In this document: in pieces, positions 22,157-34,147 of the stretch
How positions within the stretch are numbered: the stretch's first letter is position 1
Layout of the letters: every line of letters starts with the position of its first letter
Source: Enoplolaimus lenunculus
Lineage: Eukaryota > Nematoda > Enoplea > Enoplida > Thoracostomopsidae
Direction: 5' to 3'
Assembly (NCBI GenBank): GCA_030248215.1
Contig: JASANG010001290.1
Location: forward strand, 123,617 to 187,616
DNA length: 64,000 nucleotides
The notes under the pieces: model-generated
Told to the model about the DNA's origin: nothing
Database searches by the model: none
The model's input: the letters and a program-made list of their open reading frames with translations, nothing else
Made by a program: the position numbers and the translations under genes

Positions 22157-23346
22157 CAAAATGTGTTTATGCATTGGAAAACACTGTATATAAGCGCATT
22201 AAAACGCATATTTATTTGCTTTTCAAGCCGAATGTGACTGAGTCAGACAAATAGATTTCAACTGTATCGGGACGCGCTTCATTTGTTATGGTCGGATAAA
22301 TTATTTGATGCGCTTGGATTGTATAAACTTAGTCATTTCACCAGTTCCACGCTGTTGTATTTAGCTTTGAACGCTGCTTTGAATGATATTTAAATTGCCT
22401 AAAAGAGTGAACGTTGTAAGAGCCTAAGGAATCGAATTTTTCAAAAATTCAAACTTAGAAATGGAATGATCAGAGGAGGTAACGGGAAGTTCAACAATTT
22501 CGGCATATTACTTCAAACGTGTGACATAATTTTGCACCACCGCCGCAATAGTCATGTTAGCAATACCAGTTTTGAAGCTATGAAACTGACCGCAACCAAA
22601 ACTTGCAGATCGATTTGCCATTCGCTAACCTAACCCTTCGGTGATTTTTGTACCAAAATGACGAAAAGTTCTGGTGAACTACGCATAAACCTAAACTTTA
22701 CGCCTGAAGCCTACTACCGTGTTCTGAACCATGGTATATACTGAAACAAAATGAATGCTGCTGACGTACATAAGTTTCAACTTGCATTTGACCAGCAAAA
22801 TGTCAATATTTCAATTCTACTGTAAAATTCGATTAGTTTAATTACTACTTGCAAGTTTTTCGAAGAATTATATTTTTTTTGCCTCGAACTGAATCCAATG
22901 TGACAGAAATAAAACCGGAAACCGTTTGTGCTTTAGTGCTAATCTGCACAACGTGCCAATTATATATTTTTAAGCATGGCTTAATGTTTAAGCTAATTTT
23001 TGTGTAAGCGAGATCTCGTTTGCTTAAATTAGGTTGTTCTCTGGAGATTGTCAAAATCTTTTTGAAACTCACATAAAAACATTGTAAAGTAAAATTGTTG
23101 CATGCTAAAACGTTATATTTGATATTCCGAAACCAACTAAAACAACTAGACAAGACATCATATTTATAATGAAATTTTTAAAAATATAATAAGCAACAAG
23201 TCAGTCGAAAAAACCTAAAAGACAATTATTAGTATAATTTTGCTGATCCTGTGAAACAAAATAGACGAGGCACAGTTTGAAACGTTTAAAAATTGTCTTT
23301 ACGGAGGTGTAAATCAGTATTACAGTCCATTTTGTTACGGCATTAA

Positions 23347-23698
23347 GGCCTATTCGCACGTGCATGTTTTGCAGCAAGAACTCGCAACTGCAACTTGCAC
23401 AGATAACATGCAGCTGCAAGTATTTGCCAACAAATATCGCTTTCATTCTGATTCTTGACGTAAATTTACATGAATAATTTGCAGACTACTGAAATAAATA
23501 TCAAACGTTAGACGTTATCAGTCCAGCCAATGATCATAAATTAATTGAACTTGCAAAGCTATTCACACATATTAATTATTTTTTTGACGTATATTTATTA
23601 AGGATACATAGCAGCTGCAAGTCCTCAGAATAAATTTTGGAACAAAACTTGCAGCTGCAAGTTTCAACTGCAAGAAATTTCACGCGCAAATAAGGCTT
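23347..23698. repeat. Family D inverted-repeat element, long copy
   Basis: Opens TTAAGGCCTATTCGCACGTG and closes CACGCGCAAATAAGGCTTTA, with CAGCTGCAAGT clusters near both ends. Confidence 0.7.
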
Positions 23699-23885
23699 TA
23701 CTTGAAATTTCTTGACTTGAAACCACTTTCAAAGTTTACGATTTCTGGGAGTACTCAATTGCTATAAAACAAGTCCAATCAGCCTCATAAAAATATTGGA
23801 AATTCTGTTATTTTTACGGTCAAATAAATCACGTATATAATTCGCTATTTTTCTTTACAGATATGCTACAATTGTTTGAAATCAG

Positions 23886-24252
23886 GGTGCAAACCGGAAC
23901 AGGATTATACCGGAATCGAAATCGGAACTACAACAATTGTGACTATGCGGATAATTTGTATTAACAAGTATAATATTGATTTATGGTGTCTATTGACTGG
24001 CAACATTTCTTAAAATCGTTGTATGCACAAATTAGCAGTCATTTTTTCGCTCAGTAAAGATAAATTACAATCAATTATGGATAAGTTAACTTATCGAAAA
24101 CAAATTAATAGATAAATGATACAAAATTTTTGTACAACATATCATAACAAGTAGGCCTAAAATTTAAAATGTGAAAATTCCAATTCTGATTGGTTGTGAA
24201 ATCGGAATCGGAATCGGAATCCGAACTCGGAATTCCGATTGGGTCCTGTTTG
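23886..24252. repeat. Hexamer-flanked element, GGAATC type (family H)
   Basis: Begins CAGGGTGCAAACCGG, then CGGAATC-like units. After about 250 bp of AT-rich sequence comes a cleaner tract of three GGAATC units with variants, closing ATTGGGTCCTG. Compare 27288-27668 and 53530-53860. Confidence 0.55.
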
Positions 24253-24760
24253 AAAAGAAATAAAATCACAACATCCGTCAAAAGACTTAAAAATTTCGAT
24301 GTATCAGTCATTTACGCCTCATGGAACATGGTTCCTCAACATTGTTAAAAAACTTTCAAATTTTGGCATAAACTAGACTTTCAGGCTTGCGTAGATTGAA
24401 GCTTAGACTAACTTGGCTAAATACTTATGACACCAAAGCAGTTTTTAAGTGTCAATCGCAGAGTTTTTCACTTTTTTAACCATTCTGTTCTATCTTTTAA
24501 TACAAGAGCTTATGCTAATTTACCTCAAAATTCAATTCATCAGCAAACAATGCAGATATTTTTTTTACTTGAAGTTGTTCATTGTAAGAACATTATTTCT
24601 GTCAACCGTGCAATGGTACAATAACTTCTGTTGAAATATTTTTAATTAAAAGATGTAATTGTAGCTTTTCAATTAGTTGCCTGTTAAATAAACAGCAAAA
24701 CCTGTATTGAGTGAAAGGTTGCCCAAGCGTATCAGCAAAGCATAGTAGCTTCGTAATTTT

Positions 24761-24964
24761 GGCCTATGTAAAGATCAGGGGCGGAAAGTTTCGTCTGTGG
24801 GACTAGAATAGAGTAAGCTTAAGTTTGAGACTATTTGCTTGGCTTAGGCTTACGCGTAAGCTTAGGAATATGCTCATTCGCACGCTTAGGCTTACGCTTA
24901 GGTTTAACCTAGGCATAGGAATATGCTTATAATACTGTTCCGCCCCCATTCTTTACATTGGCCG
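24761..24964 (+). repeat. TTAGGC-core MITE, family A
   Basis: Left end GGCCTATGTAAAGATCAGGG, right end CGCCCCCATTCTTTACATTG. TTAGGC variants are partly decayed to TTACGC. Confidence 0.85.
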
Positions 24965-25458
24965 AAATTTGTAATATTGTAATAAATAATTTAAACATGA
25001 ATTGCTACCTATGCAGTAATTACTGTATTTTCGAGACGGCCTGAAGGCCGCCTCTTTTCAAATGGGAAATTTCCGGGGTACAGATTTTACAAATCCTTTT
25101 TCCCCGAATATCATGTGTCATAGCAAATTGTTTGGATTTTGATTCAGCTATTTTAACTGGAAATTTGTTGCAGAATTTTTTTTACAAAAATTCAAAGCTT
25201 AAATCTTAGTTTTACGGAAAAAGTCCTACCATGTTTCAGTCGGTTGACCTTCGAAAACGGTAATCCTATTTTTGACTTTCATGTATTACGGTTTGTGCTT
25301 AATTTGCACGCTCACTCACTGTGTATAGCATACAGTAAGCAAAAGTTACATCATATATTATTAAGTTAACTACAATACTCGTCACATGGTTCAACCAATT
25401 TCTATTGGCGCTGTACCGCATGGTTGGCTGCATTTCCTTGTACCTTTAATTTTCATAT

Positions 25459-25545
25459 CGCAGTGGCTCAGACGGTTATCAGGTTGATTTTCCAATCCTT
25501 TAGTTTGCAACGTAGTAAAACACTGGTTCGATTTCAGCTTGGGGA
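25459..25545 (+). repeat. tRNA-like SINE head or tRNA pseudogene
   Basis: AGTGGCTCAGACGG resembles an A box and CTGGTTCGATTTC a B box, at plausible spacing. No convincing acceptor stem was found, so not a working tRNA. Confidence 0.4.
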
Positions 25546-26019
25546 CTGAAATTTCAGAAATGTGTCACAGAACCGGATATAGGTCAATAATAAGAACTCG
25601 AATGGGTTTTTTCAAAACTTGAATAGTACTTCTTTAAATTATGTAATAGCTGAAATTCAAAATAAACACGGTGGGATGAGCGTTATCTATTCTAGAATAA
25701 TTTTGATGTTTCAGAAGCGTTTTCGTCCGTTAGTGACCTATTTGAAATTTATACCTGGCCCTCCTCAAATAGTTTGAACCCCATAGCGTTTTAAGCAGCC
25801 AGCGAACTCGGATAATCAATTTGTGCCCCGTCTCCATGACCCTTTCAGGGGCTGCTTGGTAAATACAAAATATAAAATTATATTTTAAAATTCTTTTGCG
25901 CAACAACGCAAGCAAACTTTACATAAAACGCTCATTTAAACCACCACTTGCAGACTACAGTCGGAAATGTGCATATCAGAACATGCATGTAACCTTGAAG
26001 TGCATATTTTAATGTTGTT

Positions 26020-26300
26020 CCCAATTGTGCGCTTGGTACCACTTTCGTAACCTACCACTAGTAGGAAGTAGAAACAACCTATATATAGTTTGTCAGCTAG
26101 CTAGCATCCATATGGGTACCTTACGTTTGTACCGATCGGTAACTAGACATTGATTTGTTATCCAGATTGACACCTTGCAGGGTGCAACCGGAAGGTTCAT
26201 TATTTTGCATGCATATGGGCTACGAGTAGATGCGCAGGTCAATATTTCGAAAACCTTGCTTGCAAAACATTTTATTTTCTGTCGGTATCCATATGGGTCG
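26020..26300 (+). repeat. Dispersed element, family L
   Basis: Matches 45681-46091 in reverse orientation: the pairs include GGTACC near the outer end, GTAGAAACAACCT, GCATGCATATGGGCTACGAG and TTTCTGTCGGTATCCATATG. No coding capacity. Confidence 0.7.
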
Positions 26301-26777
26301 CAAATACATTAGTGTGTACCGCTATAGGCAAAACAGGTACTAAGCTCACAATTAATAACGTGAACCACGCAAAAGTCCGACTTGTCACACGCTTTGTCAA
26401 AACATAGCCAAAAACAATAACATGCATACACGGTATTGCTAAAATTAGCAAATTCAACACCAATGTCTTGTTTCGTTTCGCAAAATTTTTTGAGCGTCGA
26501 TTGCAACGTTGGCATTTTTCGCCTACCTTTCCATCGAAATGACTCGAGTCCGCTTTCTATCTTTGAGTCATATTTTACAGCACTCGCATAAATTGCTCAT
26601 TCATTCAATCACATTATAGTGACCAAATTTGTGTATTATATGTCAACGTTCAAGTTGAGTTTTTTAACCTGATTTAATGTTATTTGTTCCAATTATATAC
26701 GTGTTTCGTTGTATTACACGTCAGATCACCTAATTTAATAATTGATTGAGTAGAGTTATATACTGGAAGCCTGCAAA

Positions 26778-27040
26778 ATGACACATATTTTAAACGTTTT
26801 CATGCTGATTATTTCTGTCTATGTAATCGTGGCATTTGCTGAATCGAAACTGTTTGCAACCGATGATATACCGAATAGCAACATGTTTGTGATGGTAAGA
26901 CTTTTACTATTTTACAAATTATTTCAACATGTACTTATTATCAGGTACAAACTGCCAGATTTCAGGATCTTTACGCTGCTGATGCGCATTTGTTAACAGA
27001 ACGATCTGATACAGGGGGGAATAAAGATTACCTGTCCTAA
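26778..27040 (+). CDS. Small secreted peptide precursor, 70 aa, two exons
   Basis: Exon 1 (26778-26894) encodes a signal peptide (MTHILNVFMLIISVYVIVAF, likely cut after VAFA) plus ESKLFATDDIPNSNMFVM. A 50-nt intron with a GTAAGA donor and ATTATCAG acceptor separates exon 2 (26945-27040), which encodes VQTARFQDLYAADAHLLTER, SDTGGNKDYLS and a stop. The mature part is about 50 residues with no Cys and one dibasic-free acidic spacer. Exon 1 is exactly 117 nt and ends in phase 0, as in the gene at 40501. Both second exons begin with a [IV]...[HR][YF]QDL pattern, so the two are probably paralogues. I do not recognise the family; an extracellular signal or neuropeptide-like role is inference. Model supported by splice sites and phase. 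Confidence 0.7.
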
Positions 27041-27287
27041 AATTCTGTCAATATGAGGAAAGGTATTTTTGCAAACTTAGCAATTAAAGCGCTTTCAAAA
27101 ACTATGCCTTATTTGCGTACAGTAGAGCACAAATATTTTACATGAAGTCAAATATCACTAAACCGTAAAAGTGGCCACGCTCTTGTTTTACATTCAAAAG
27201 AACGAAATATGTATTGTCATCTCAAACATGCGTATAAGTGTTGCGATTATTGCGAGCTGGCAGGGTAACAGCAGGAACTTCATTTTG

Positions 27288-27668
27288 CAAGAACAGAAAC
27301 AGGAACAGGAATTGAATTTTTGCAGGAACCGGAACAGGAACAGGAATTTGAAATAATTTTCATTACCAAATTACCGTGGGTCGTTTTAGAAAAAAGGCAA
27401 AAAATGGCTTAAACGAATTTTCAGCCATTTCATCATCAAGGTTTGGAAAACAGAAGAGAAACAGTTTATCCGAAAAATTGACGTAAATTGGAAAAACAAT
27501 CATGTCGAAGTAACAATTTTAAGACAAAGTTTCCAATGTTTTAGCGATTAGGAATAATTTGCCACAAAATCGTTAAAATTCCTGTTCCTGCATCTTTGAA
27601 TGCAGGAACAAGAACAGGAACAGCAATTTAATTTTTGCAGGAATTCCGGCCGGAACAGGAACTCTGGT
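27288..27668. repeat. Hexamer-flanked element, GGAACA type (family H)
   Basis: A tract of CAGGAA/CGGAAC units ending CGGAACAGGAACAGG (to about 27345), about 240 bp of AT-rich sequence, and a second tract (AGGAACAAGAACAGGAACAG, about 27601-27625) followed by AATTTTTGCAGGAATTCCGG. The repeated motif is shared by both ends but differs from that of other loci. Confidence 0.55.
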
Positions 27669-27754
27669 TGAACTCTGTGAGCTGGTTATAATTTTACAGA
27701 GCTAATGTAATTAAGCTCAGTGTAAACCAGGGTTAACGCTAGGCGAAAGTTTAT

Positions 27755-28990
27755 CAAAGGTATCACAGTATTTTACCCGTTTAGTTTAGATTGCTGTTGA
27801 TGGACAATAACAGTGTCTAGACAACGGAACGCAAAAAGGGATATGAAGCTGGACGAATCATGTTGGACCGAGGCAACGATCGAGAAATCAGCGGTAGAGC
27901 ATTCGTGTCCAGTGATAACCCGATCTGTTAAACAAATGACCTTAACACCGTATGGGATCGGGAATGACAAGTTCCTTGAAAATTTGCTGGTACTCTAAGA
28001 ACTGAACTCAACTTATCGCTGGATGGGGTCGGGAGGCCAAGTTTGTTGGAAATCTGCTGATGATCCTAAATGCGTTTGTTCTGCTGGCGAATAGTTGCGC
28101 CAATTATATCAAATTGGCCATTGGAACAATCTTTGACAATGTATTTAACTGCGGGATTATTGTAAAATACAATGCGTAATTTTAGGTTGTCTTGGCTAAA
28201 ATATGTTGAAAGAAAGCGTGCTTTCTGTTGTTAAGTATGTAGTTGTGAGTGCCGAAAAAATGTAGACGTAAAACTCGAAATTGCACCAATTTTTCAGGTT
28301 GAGTTGAACGATCTTCGACTAGGGTGCGAATGTGCGAAATAATTTCGAACGACTGTAATAGTTTCCCTAGATGGAAAATTGGTTATAGATAAATCAACAG
28401 TTTGCCAGTTGAAATTTTGCAGTTAGGAATTCGGACTGCCATATAGGCATAAAAGTATTGAAAGCACAATTAGTGACTTTAGTTGGAAAAGGTTTTGATC
28501 TGAATAGAGATTGAAAAAATTCGGTTTCACATTTGATGTTTGCTAAATTGGATGAAATAGCAAAACACTTTATGAGAAGGTATGAAATGACGATGTTTAT
28601 TACTTAATTGGTGTGAAAGAATGAAAATACATGATTTGAAAACTTAGGTTTTCGATAGATCCGGTTAAAACTGCAGTACTTGTTTCTGGTTGATGTGCTA
28701 CTTTTACATCGAGTAAATCGCGCTACTAATTGCCAATTAAACAAACGCATTTGGTACGCCAGTAGATTTGCAACGGACCTGGCTTGCTGACCCCATCCTG
28801 TGTTTAGTTGAGTCGAGCTATTTAGCACATTGGTTACTATTGGGCACGAATGCTCTACCGCTGGTTCCTTCATTGTTGCCTCGGCCCAACCAGAATCTTG
28901 CATCTGAGGATCCGTTCTCGCTTACCGTTTTCTGGACTCGGTCATTATTCGTCAACTGCAAGCTGAAACTAAACGTGTAAAACACTATGG
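27755..28990. repeat. Long imperfect inverted repeat 1
   Basis: The left arm (about 27755-28125) pairs with the right arm (about 28720-28990) in reverse complement. Matched blocks include ACCGAGGCAACGAT (27859) with TTGTTGCCTCGGCC (28873), AGCGGTAGAGCATTCGTG with CACGAATGCTCTACCGCT, GGATGGGGTC with GACCCCATCC, and AAATGCGTTTGTT with AACAAACGCATTT. Identity is perhaps 70-80 percent by eye. Facing copies both encode W.EAT.....AVEHSCP, but neither makes a complete protein. Confidence 0.8.
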
Positions 28991-29164
28991 TGTCTTTCGA
29001 TATTTTCACCTAGCGCTAATCGTGTTTTACACAGAATTTTACTGTTTTAGCTCTATAATTTTGGTTCAGTATGTATAACATTACTGTATATTGTACACAT
29101 ATTAATGATTGAAACAAATAAATCACATAGATTTTCAATACTGATATTAGGTGGAAATTTTGAA

Positions 29165-30435
29165 AGGAAATTGGTTATCCTGAATATTTGATTTAGGTTG
29201 CTGAAGGCGGATACTGACTGATTCCAGTATTTGCAACACAAATTTTGAATGCAAACTATATTTCAATTGCGAAGCGGCTACAATTGAAAAATTTCAAATG
29301 TCACTGGGACAGTGTGTGAATTCGCAGTCTGTTGACATTGCGAATTTTAGTTTTAGAGTTGAACAATTCGTTGAATTTCTTGTTTTACCCGATATCCGGT
29401 TTTGCTTGCACACGTGTTTAAATAATTGGCGGTTTGTAGCGACAATACAATCTAGTTAGCAACCTTAACATACGTATTTAAAAATTACGTAATTTAAACC
29501 ATTTCGGAAATCGAATTCTTCCATCGAAAAAATTCTAACCTTTGCGCCCGCAATGAACACACTTCGTAACCGAACATTTAAATTGCCAAAATGCATTTAT
29601 GTAGTTTATTCAGTCGTTTTCTTAATTGTCCGCTGTTGGATTTAAAGTGCACAATTTTAAAATTAAATTCGAAACGTTTTCAGTTGTTGTTCCGTCGCTG
29701 CGTTCTGACCATGCAATTTGTGGTGCATGTTTGGAACGTTTCGAGGGCATTATTTGGAAATATTGTAAATACTAACATATAGCCGTCCATTACTACAACT
29801 TATAATACCAATAATAGTTCTACAGGATACACTACTATTACTAATTTGCCCACACAAATGAAGCCCCCGAAATGTCTCAGCAGACAACAAATAAAACGTC
29901 AAAACGCAGCGACGGAACAACAACTGAAAACGTTTCGAATTTAATTTTAAAATTGCATCACTTTAAAATCCAACCGCGGACAATTAACAAAACGACTGAA
30001 TAAACTACATAAATGGATTTTTGTAATTTAAATGTCCCGTTACGAATTGTGTTCACTGCGGGCGCTAAGGTTAGAATTTTTTTCGAGTGAAGAATTCTAT
30101 TTCCGAAATGGTTTGAGTTTACGTAATTTTTAAATACAAAAGTTAGGTTGCTAACTAGATTATATTGGCGCTACAAACCGCCAATTTTTTAAACACGTGT
30201 GCAAGCAGAAACGGTTTTCGGACAGCACAAGAACGCCGAGCCAATCTTCAACCCTAAAACTAAAATTCGCAATGGCAACACACTGTGAATCAGCAAACCA
30301 TCCCAGTGACACTTGCACTTTTTCAATTGTAGCCGCTTCGCAATTGAAACATAGTTTGCATTCAAACTTTGCGTAGCAAATACTGGAAGCTGTCTGTATC
30401 AGACTTTGCCAACCTAAATTAAATATTCAGAGTGT
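29165..30435. repeat. Long imperfect inverted repeat 2
   Basis: Arms of about 600 bp (29165-29765 and 29855-30435) around a spacer of about 90 bp. Paired blocks include GAAGCGGCTACAATTG with CAATTGTAGCCGCTTC, ACCATTTCGGAAAT with ATTTCCGAAATGGT, GGCGGTTTGTAGCG with CGCTACAAACCGCC, and GTTCCGTCGCTGCGTT with AACGCAGCGACGGAAC. Either a foldback-type element or an inverted duplication. Transcribed, it would form a long hairpin. Confidence 0.85.
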
Positions 30436-30824
30436 TGAAGATTCTTTCAGATTTATCAGGTAATACTACAAGTATTTGAATTTTAAAATATATTTCGAAC
30501 TGATAGACGGGCCAGCTGATCGCAATTTTTCAAGCTAAAATCTAGTAAGTAGTGATTTAGTGTGCTTATCAACCTTAAAAAAGAAAAATCAAACGTTGCA
30601 ATGGACTAAGCAAGGATGTAATTTCGTTGATAAAATTTATTAAATTTTGAGGGTCACATAATTACCGACCAATGCGCGCCCGGGATAGCCTCTATGTAGA
30701 TTTGGCCTACATACAAACACGTTAAGTGTATCGTTATATGTGAACTGTGGACATATATACACTACTGTGGTTAAATTTTATGGCTCCGGTCTCGGTTCCG
30801 GGCACGGGCACAAAACCTGGCACC

Positions 30825-30930
30825 ATGAGAATATATATGAAAGAAGTCAGCTCAAAGGCGGCAAACAGGACCGAGTGGCGAAAACTGATTAGCATAGAGG
30901 CTCCATGCATTAGCAGGGACAGGTAATACA

Positions 30931-30977
<47 letters not shown>
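30825..30977 (+). mobile_element. 5'-truncated LINE, 3' end with (TAA)n tail
   Basis: The last codons of a LINE second ORF read MRIYMKEVSSKAANRTEWRK, LISIEAPCISRDR and a TAA stop. The .A.(D/N)R..W+.L pattern close to the C terminus is typical of non-LTR reverse transcriptase ORFs. The stop is followed directly by CAGG and about 13 TAA units. A (TAA)n tail is known for I-clade elements, so that clade is a reasonable guess. The 5' boundary is unclear; the frame is open back to about 30780 through a GC-rich GGCACG stretch. Confidence 0.55.
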
Positions 30978-30979
<2 letters not shown>

Positions 30980-31130
30980 TATATATGTGTGATATATATT
31001 TATATATGTATCTGTGTGCGAATATTTATGTATGTATGTATTTTATGAACCACATAATATCAACTTGTGTTGAATTTCTACTTTTTAACAATCCCGGATC
31101 CACGCCTGCGTTGCAATAATTGTTTTATAG

Positions 31131-31358
31131 ACAAAACGAGGTAAAACTGCACCAATGCCATGGTTGACGAAAGCAAACGAAGAGGACAATCCCAACGCTG
31201 ACAAACGGCAACCGTCACGTCAACACGCATGGTTAGGTAAACGGTTGGAACCTGCGAGATGGAGCGACAATCAACAAAGAGATAGTTCAAGCGACAAATT
31301 CGATGATACGTTCATGACTGGTCGAGATTGGGTTATCAAAAATCGTTGGGATTGGTGA
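31131..31358 (+). CDS. Neuropeptide-like precursor, 3' exon
   Basis: After a TGTTTTATAG acceptor comes a 75-codon open frame ending in TGA. It has three Lys-Arg sites: TKR at the start, NADKR, and WLGKR. They release QPSRQHAWLG, which would become a C-terminally amidated peptide (Gly before KR) with an N-terminal Gln able to cyclise, the usual marks of a bioactive peptide. The flanks are GKTAPMPWLTKANEEDNPNA and LEPARWSDNQQRDSS followed by a C-terminal GRDWVIKNRWDW. Trp recurs at intervals (PWL, AWL, ARW, RDW, RWDW). I do not recognise a known peptide family. The signal-peptide exon was not found upstream, where a LINE tail and inverted repeats intervene. The ATG at 31155 may be internal. Composition and cleavage sites argue for a real gene. 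Confidence 0.55.
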   Translation, partial: TKRGKTAPMPWLTKANEEDNPNADKRQPSRQHAWLGKRLEPARWSDNQQRDSSSDKFDDTFMTGRDWVIKNRWDW

Positions 31359-33867
31359 ATCGTGCCGACCGAAAAATGAATATTCCCAGCACATTGAGAT
31401 AAATTTTTGCGCTGTATGGTAGACTAAACCGTTTTTTGTGTTCTCAAACGTGTCTAGCACCAATCACCACTCGCCCTTCACGGGTTATATCTTTCATACT
31501 ATGAAATGTCTAGTTTCGATATTCAGCAGATTTTTCGCGTTTGATTTTGCCTCTGGTGTGAAAATTTTGACAGTGGCAACTTTTGGAGTTCGTCAGCTTG
31601 AAACCCTATCGCTAACGAGGGATCAGTGCTACACACATTTGAAGGGCCCTTAACATTAAAAATTAAAGCATCAACTCCTATTATTGAGGTATTGGTTTTG
31701 ATGATGAAACAATGCTTGTTCAGCTCTGTTGAAGTATTTTTGGTTTTTTATAAGCGTTAAGATTAATTATTTAGTCAAGTTGTTAAAGATCGGCAAGTAT
31801 TTTTGCCAGCTTTTAAAGTAATTTCACAACGTTCATGGCGAGGAAAACAATGATAAGCTGCTGCTGAAGTTTTAGCAATTTTTACTGTTCATAAATTTTA
31901 AGAATTAATAATACAATTCACGCTAATGTTTTTGATAAAAAAACTGTCGCTAAATTTTTTCGGGTTTTGATAATTTAACAAAGTGCTGGCTACTTAGATT
32001 ATTGACACCAAACGGATTATTTTATTAATTTGTATTTCTAAGATATCGAACCGTTACTAATGAATAAAAATTGAGAAAGAAATAATTGAAAAGTGCATTA
32101 ATTTGTGTCAGTTCACTAATTTAGTGGTTAATGCTTAAGATTTGAATGGTTGGAGTACCATTAATAATTGTGAGCAGTACCTATCACCGGTCGGTTGTGT
32201 CACAATGGATACGAAAATAATTCATACCGAAAACCAGGTTTTAACCTCTCTCCCGCTGTTACATTTGTGAGTTGTTAAAGTAGCAAATACATTTTCATGA
32301 GCCCTATGCGTCAAATGTTATTTCAATGTTAAGGGTCACTTTAATTTTGTTGATGCACCTGCAGTAAATAATTTATACGCAACTTGATATTAACATAAGA
32401 TCGGGCTTAGAAAAACTAGCCGTTCCACAAACTGTGAAAACCAAACTCATTTAGATGATTTGCCTTGAGCTAAACACCTGGAATTACATAATCAACATGA
32501 TGTTCATAAAATTGTTAACAAAGTGAGCAGTATTTTAATTTTGCTGTTTGGGCGAAACATTATTTAAAAAATTGTTCATAAAATTATTATTTTACGTCTA
32601 ATTTGACATTCCATATTGCTTTTTGTAGAATCGTTGCATAACTGCGATAGTTTAACTTGGTCATCTGTTAGATTCAATTGAAATACTACAGTCTGTATTC
32701 TAATCTTGCGGAAAATGAACAAGTATGATCAACTCATCTGCCAAATGCTGAACGAAACAACTCAGGGAAAATTGGTGTCCATAAGGGTTACACCGGGTCT
32801 CAGTGGAACCGCTAGAAAATTGCCACAAAGCAGAAGATAAATTGAAAGAGTCGTATTAGTAATGATCGCTTTTAAGAATGTTCGCTCACAAGCTAACGCT
32901 CTCAGATATAGGAATATCTCAATTCTGAAAAATGCATTAACTATCCGTTATTACATATGTCATTTCAGTGACAACCCCGTGCAAGGAATAGCTTATAATA
33001 CTGTCTGCAGTTAGTATAAACAGCAATTTCTAAATTGAAAACAAAATACCAGAAAAAATATGACTAAATTTACTCGAGTAGTATCAAGTCAACTTTTTCT
33101 CTACTTATGGTATCAAGCTAAGTTTTCGTTCACTTTCCTCTCAGGCACTTAGTGATAACTGTGAATTACACAATGTAGAAACTACAACGCTATCTATATG
33201 CAAAAACCGCATGTTATTAAATTTTGAAGCTCTCTAGTCGACTGTCAAGATATACCAGCAAAAGGTAAATAAACGTGGCACATCGTTCATAATATGGTTC
33301 AGGCTTCATCGTAATCAAAACTGTGAGCACTATAATGACACTTTCTCTCTGACCAATGTTTAAATATCTCAACAGGGACGTATATACAGTGCCGAAACAG
33401 TCTATGGTGGCGCGTCCAAAATTGCGGGGTGGGGGCTCCTTGCAATTATCAAAATATTTTTCAAATTTCTTGTTTAAAATGTTCATAGAATACAGGCCTC
33501 TTTGGGATGGGTGACCTAAATGGGTCGTATTGGGAGGTGGCGGCCTAAATGGGTCTGGGAGGTGGCGGCTCCGGCCCCTGCGTATATAAGGGATGTATAG
33601 AGAGATGTATCGGCCGAAATTTCTGAATAACACAAAGAGGGCACTTTTATAGGCTGTTGAATTACCTACAAGGGTTAAAAATTTTGTGACCGACGTGGAC
33701 GATCTTTACTAAGCTACTAACTTCAACGTAAAAGTTTCACTTTCAGTTTAGCGTTCACGTGATTTCGACACAAGCTGTATAATTTGCTATGTTCCTATGA
33801 GGCTGTACACATTTGTTAAAAAGCGACGTTACGTTTAATTGAGAATAAAATAGATTTTGATACGTTA
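31359..33867. other. Intergenic, nothing coding recognised
   Basis: AT-rich. A G-rich patch at about 33410-33590 (GGTGGCGG and GGCTCCGGCCCCTGCG) looks like a hAT-like MITE and creates a 138-codon minus-strand frame that I do not accept. Confidence 0.5.
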
Positions 33868-34147
33868 AAGTCCTATTCACAACTGCAAATTTTTTCTGCG
33901 AGAACATGCAGCTGCAAATTGCACGACAAAACTTGTAATTTTTCATCATCCAATGATAAAGCGACTGCAATAAATTCAGTGAACTTGCATGGTTATTCAC
34001 ACATGTGAACTAAATTCCTAGCTAATTAATTTTAACGAATTATTTGTTGCTGCAAGTTTTTCGAACGGGATTTTAGACCAAACTTACAAGTGCAAGTTGC
34101 AGCTACAAGTTCTCGCAGCAAAAACTTGCTCGTGTGAACAGGGCTTA
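33868..34147. repeat. Family D inverted-repeat element
   Basis: Left end TTAAAGTCCTATTCACAACT, right end TGTGAACAGGGCTTAA, with TTAA-like flanks on both sides and CAGCTGC-rich arms. Confidence 0.8.

Larger units (their letters stand above)
21701..26019. other. Intergenic, repeats
   Basis: Besides the elements listed separately, nothing coding is supported. A GC palindrome GGCCTGAAGGCC occurs near 25040. Confidence 0.5.

Noticed and set aside
23201-23446. Minus-strand frame of 81 codons
   Set aside because: It overlaps a family D element and is composed of its GCAAGTT-type repeats.
25459-25545. Functional tRNA gene
   Set aside because: A- and B-box resemblance only; no acceptor stem or anticodon arm could be paired.
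33217-33633. 138-codon minus-strand open frame
   Set aside because: Its length comes from a G-rich MITE-like patch; no recognisable protein features.
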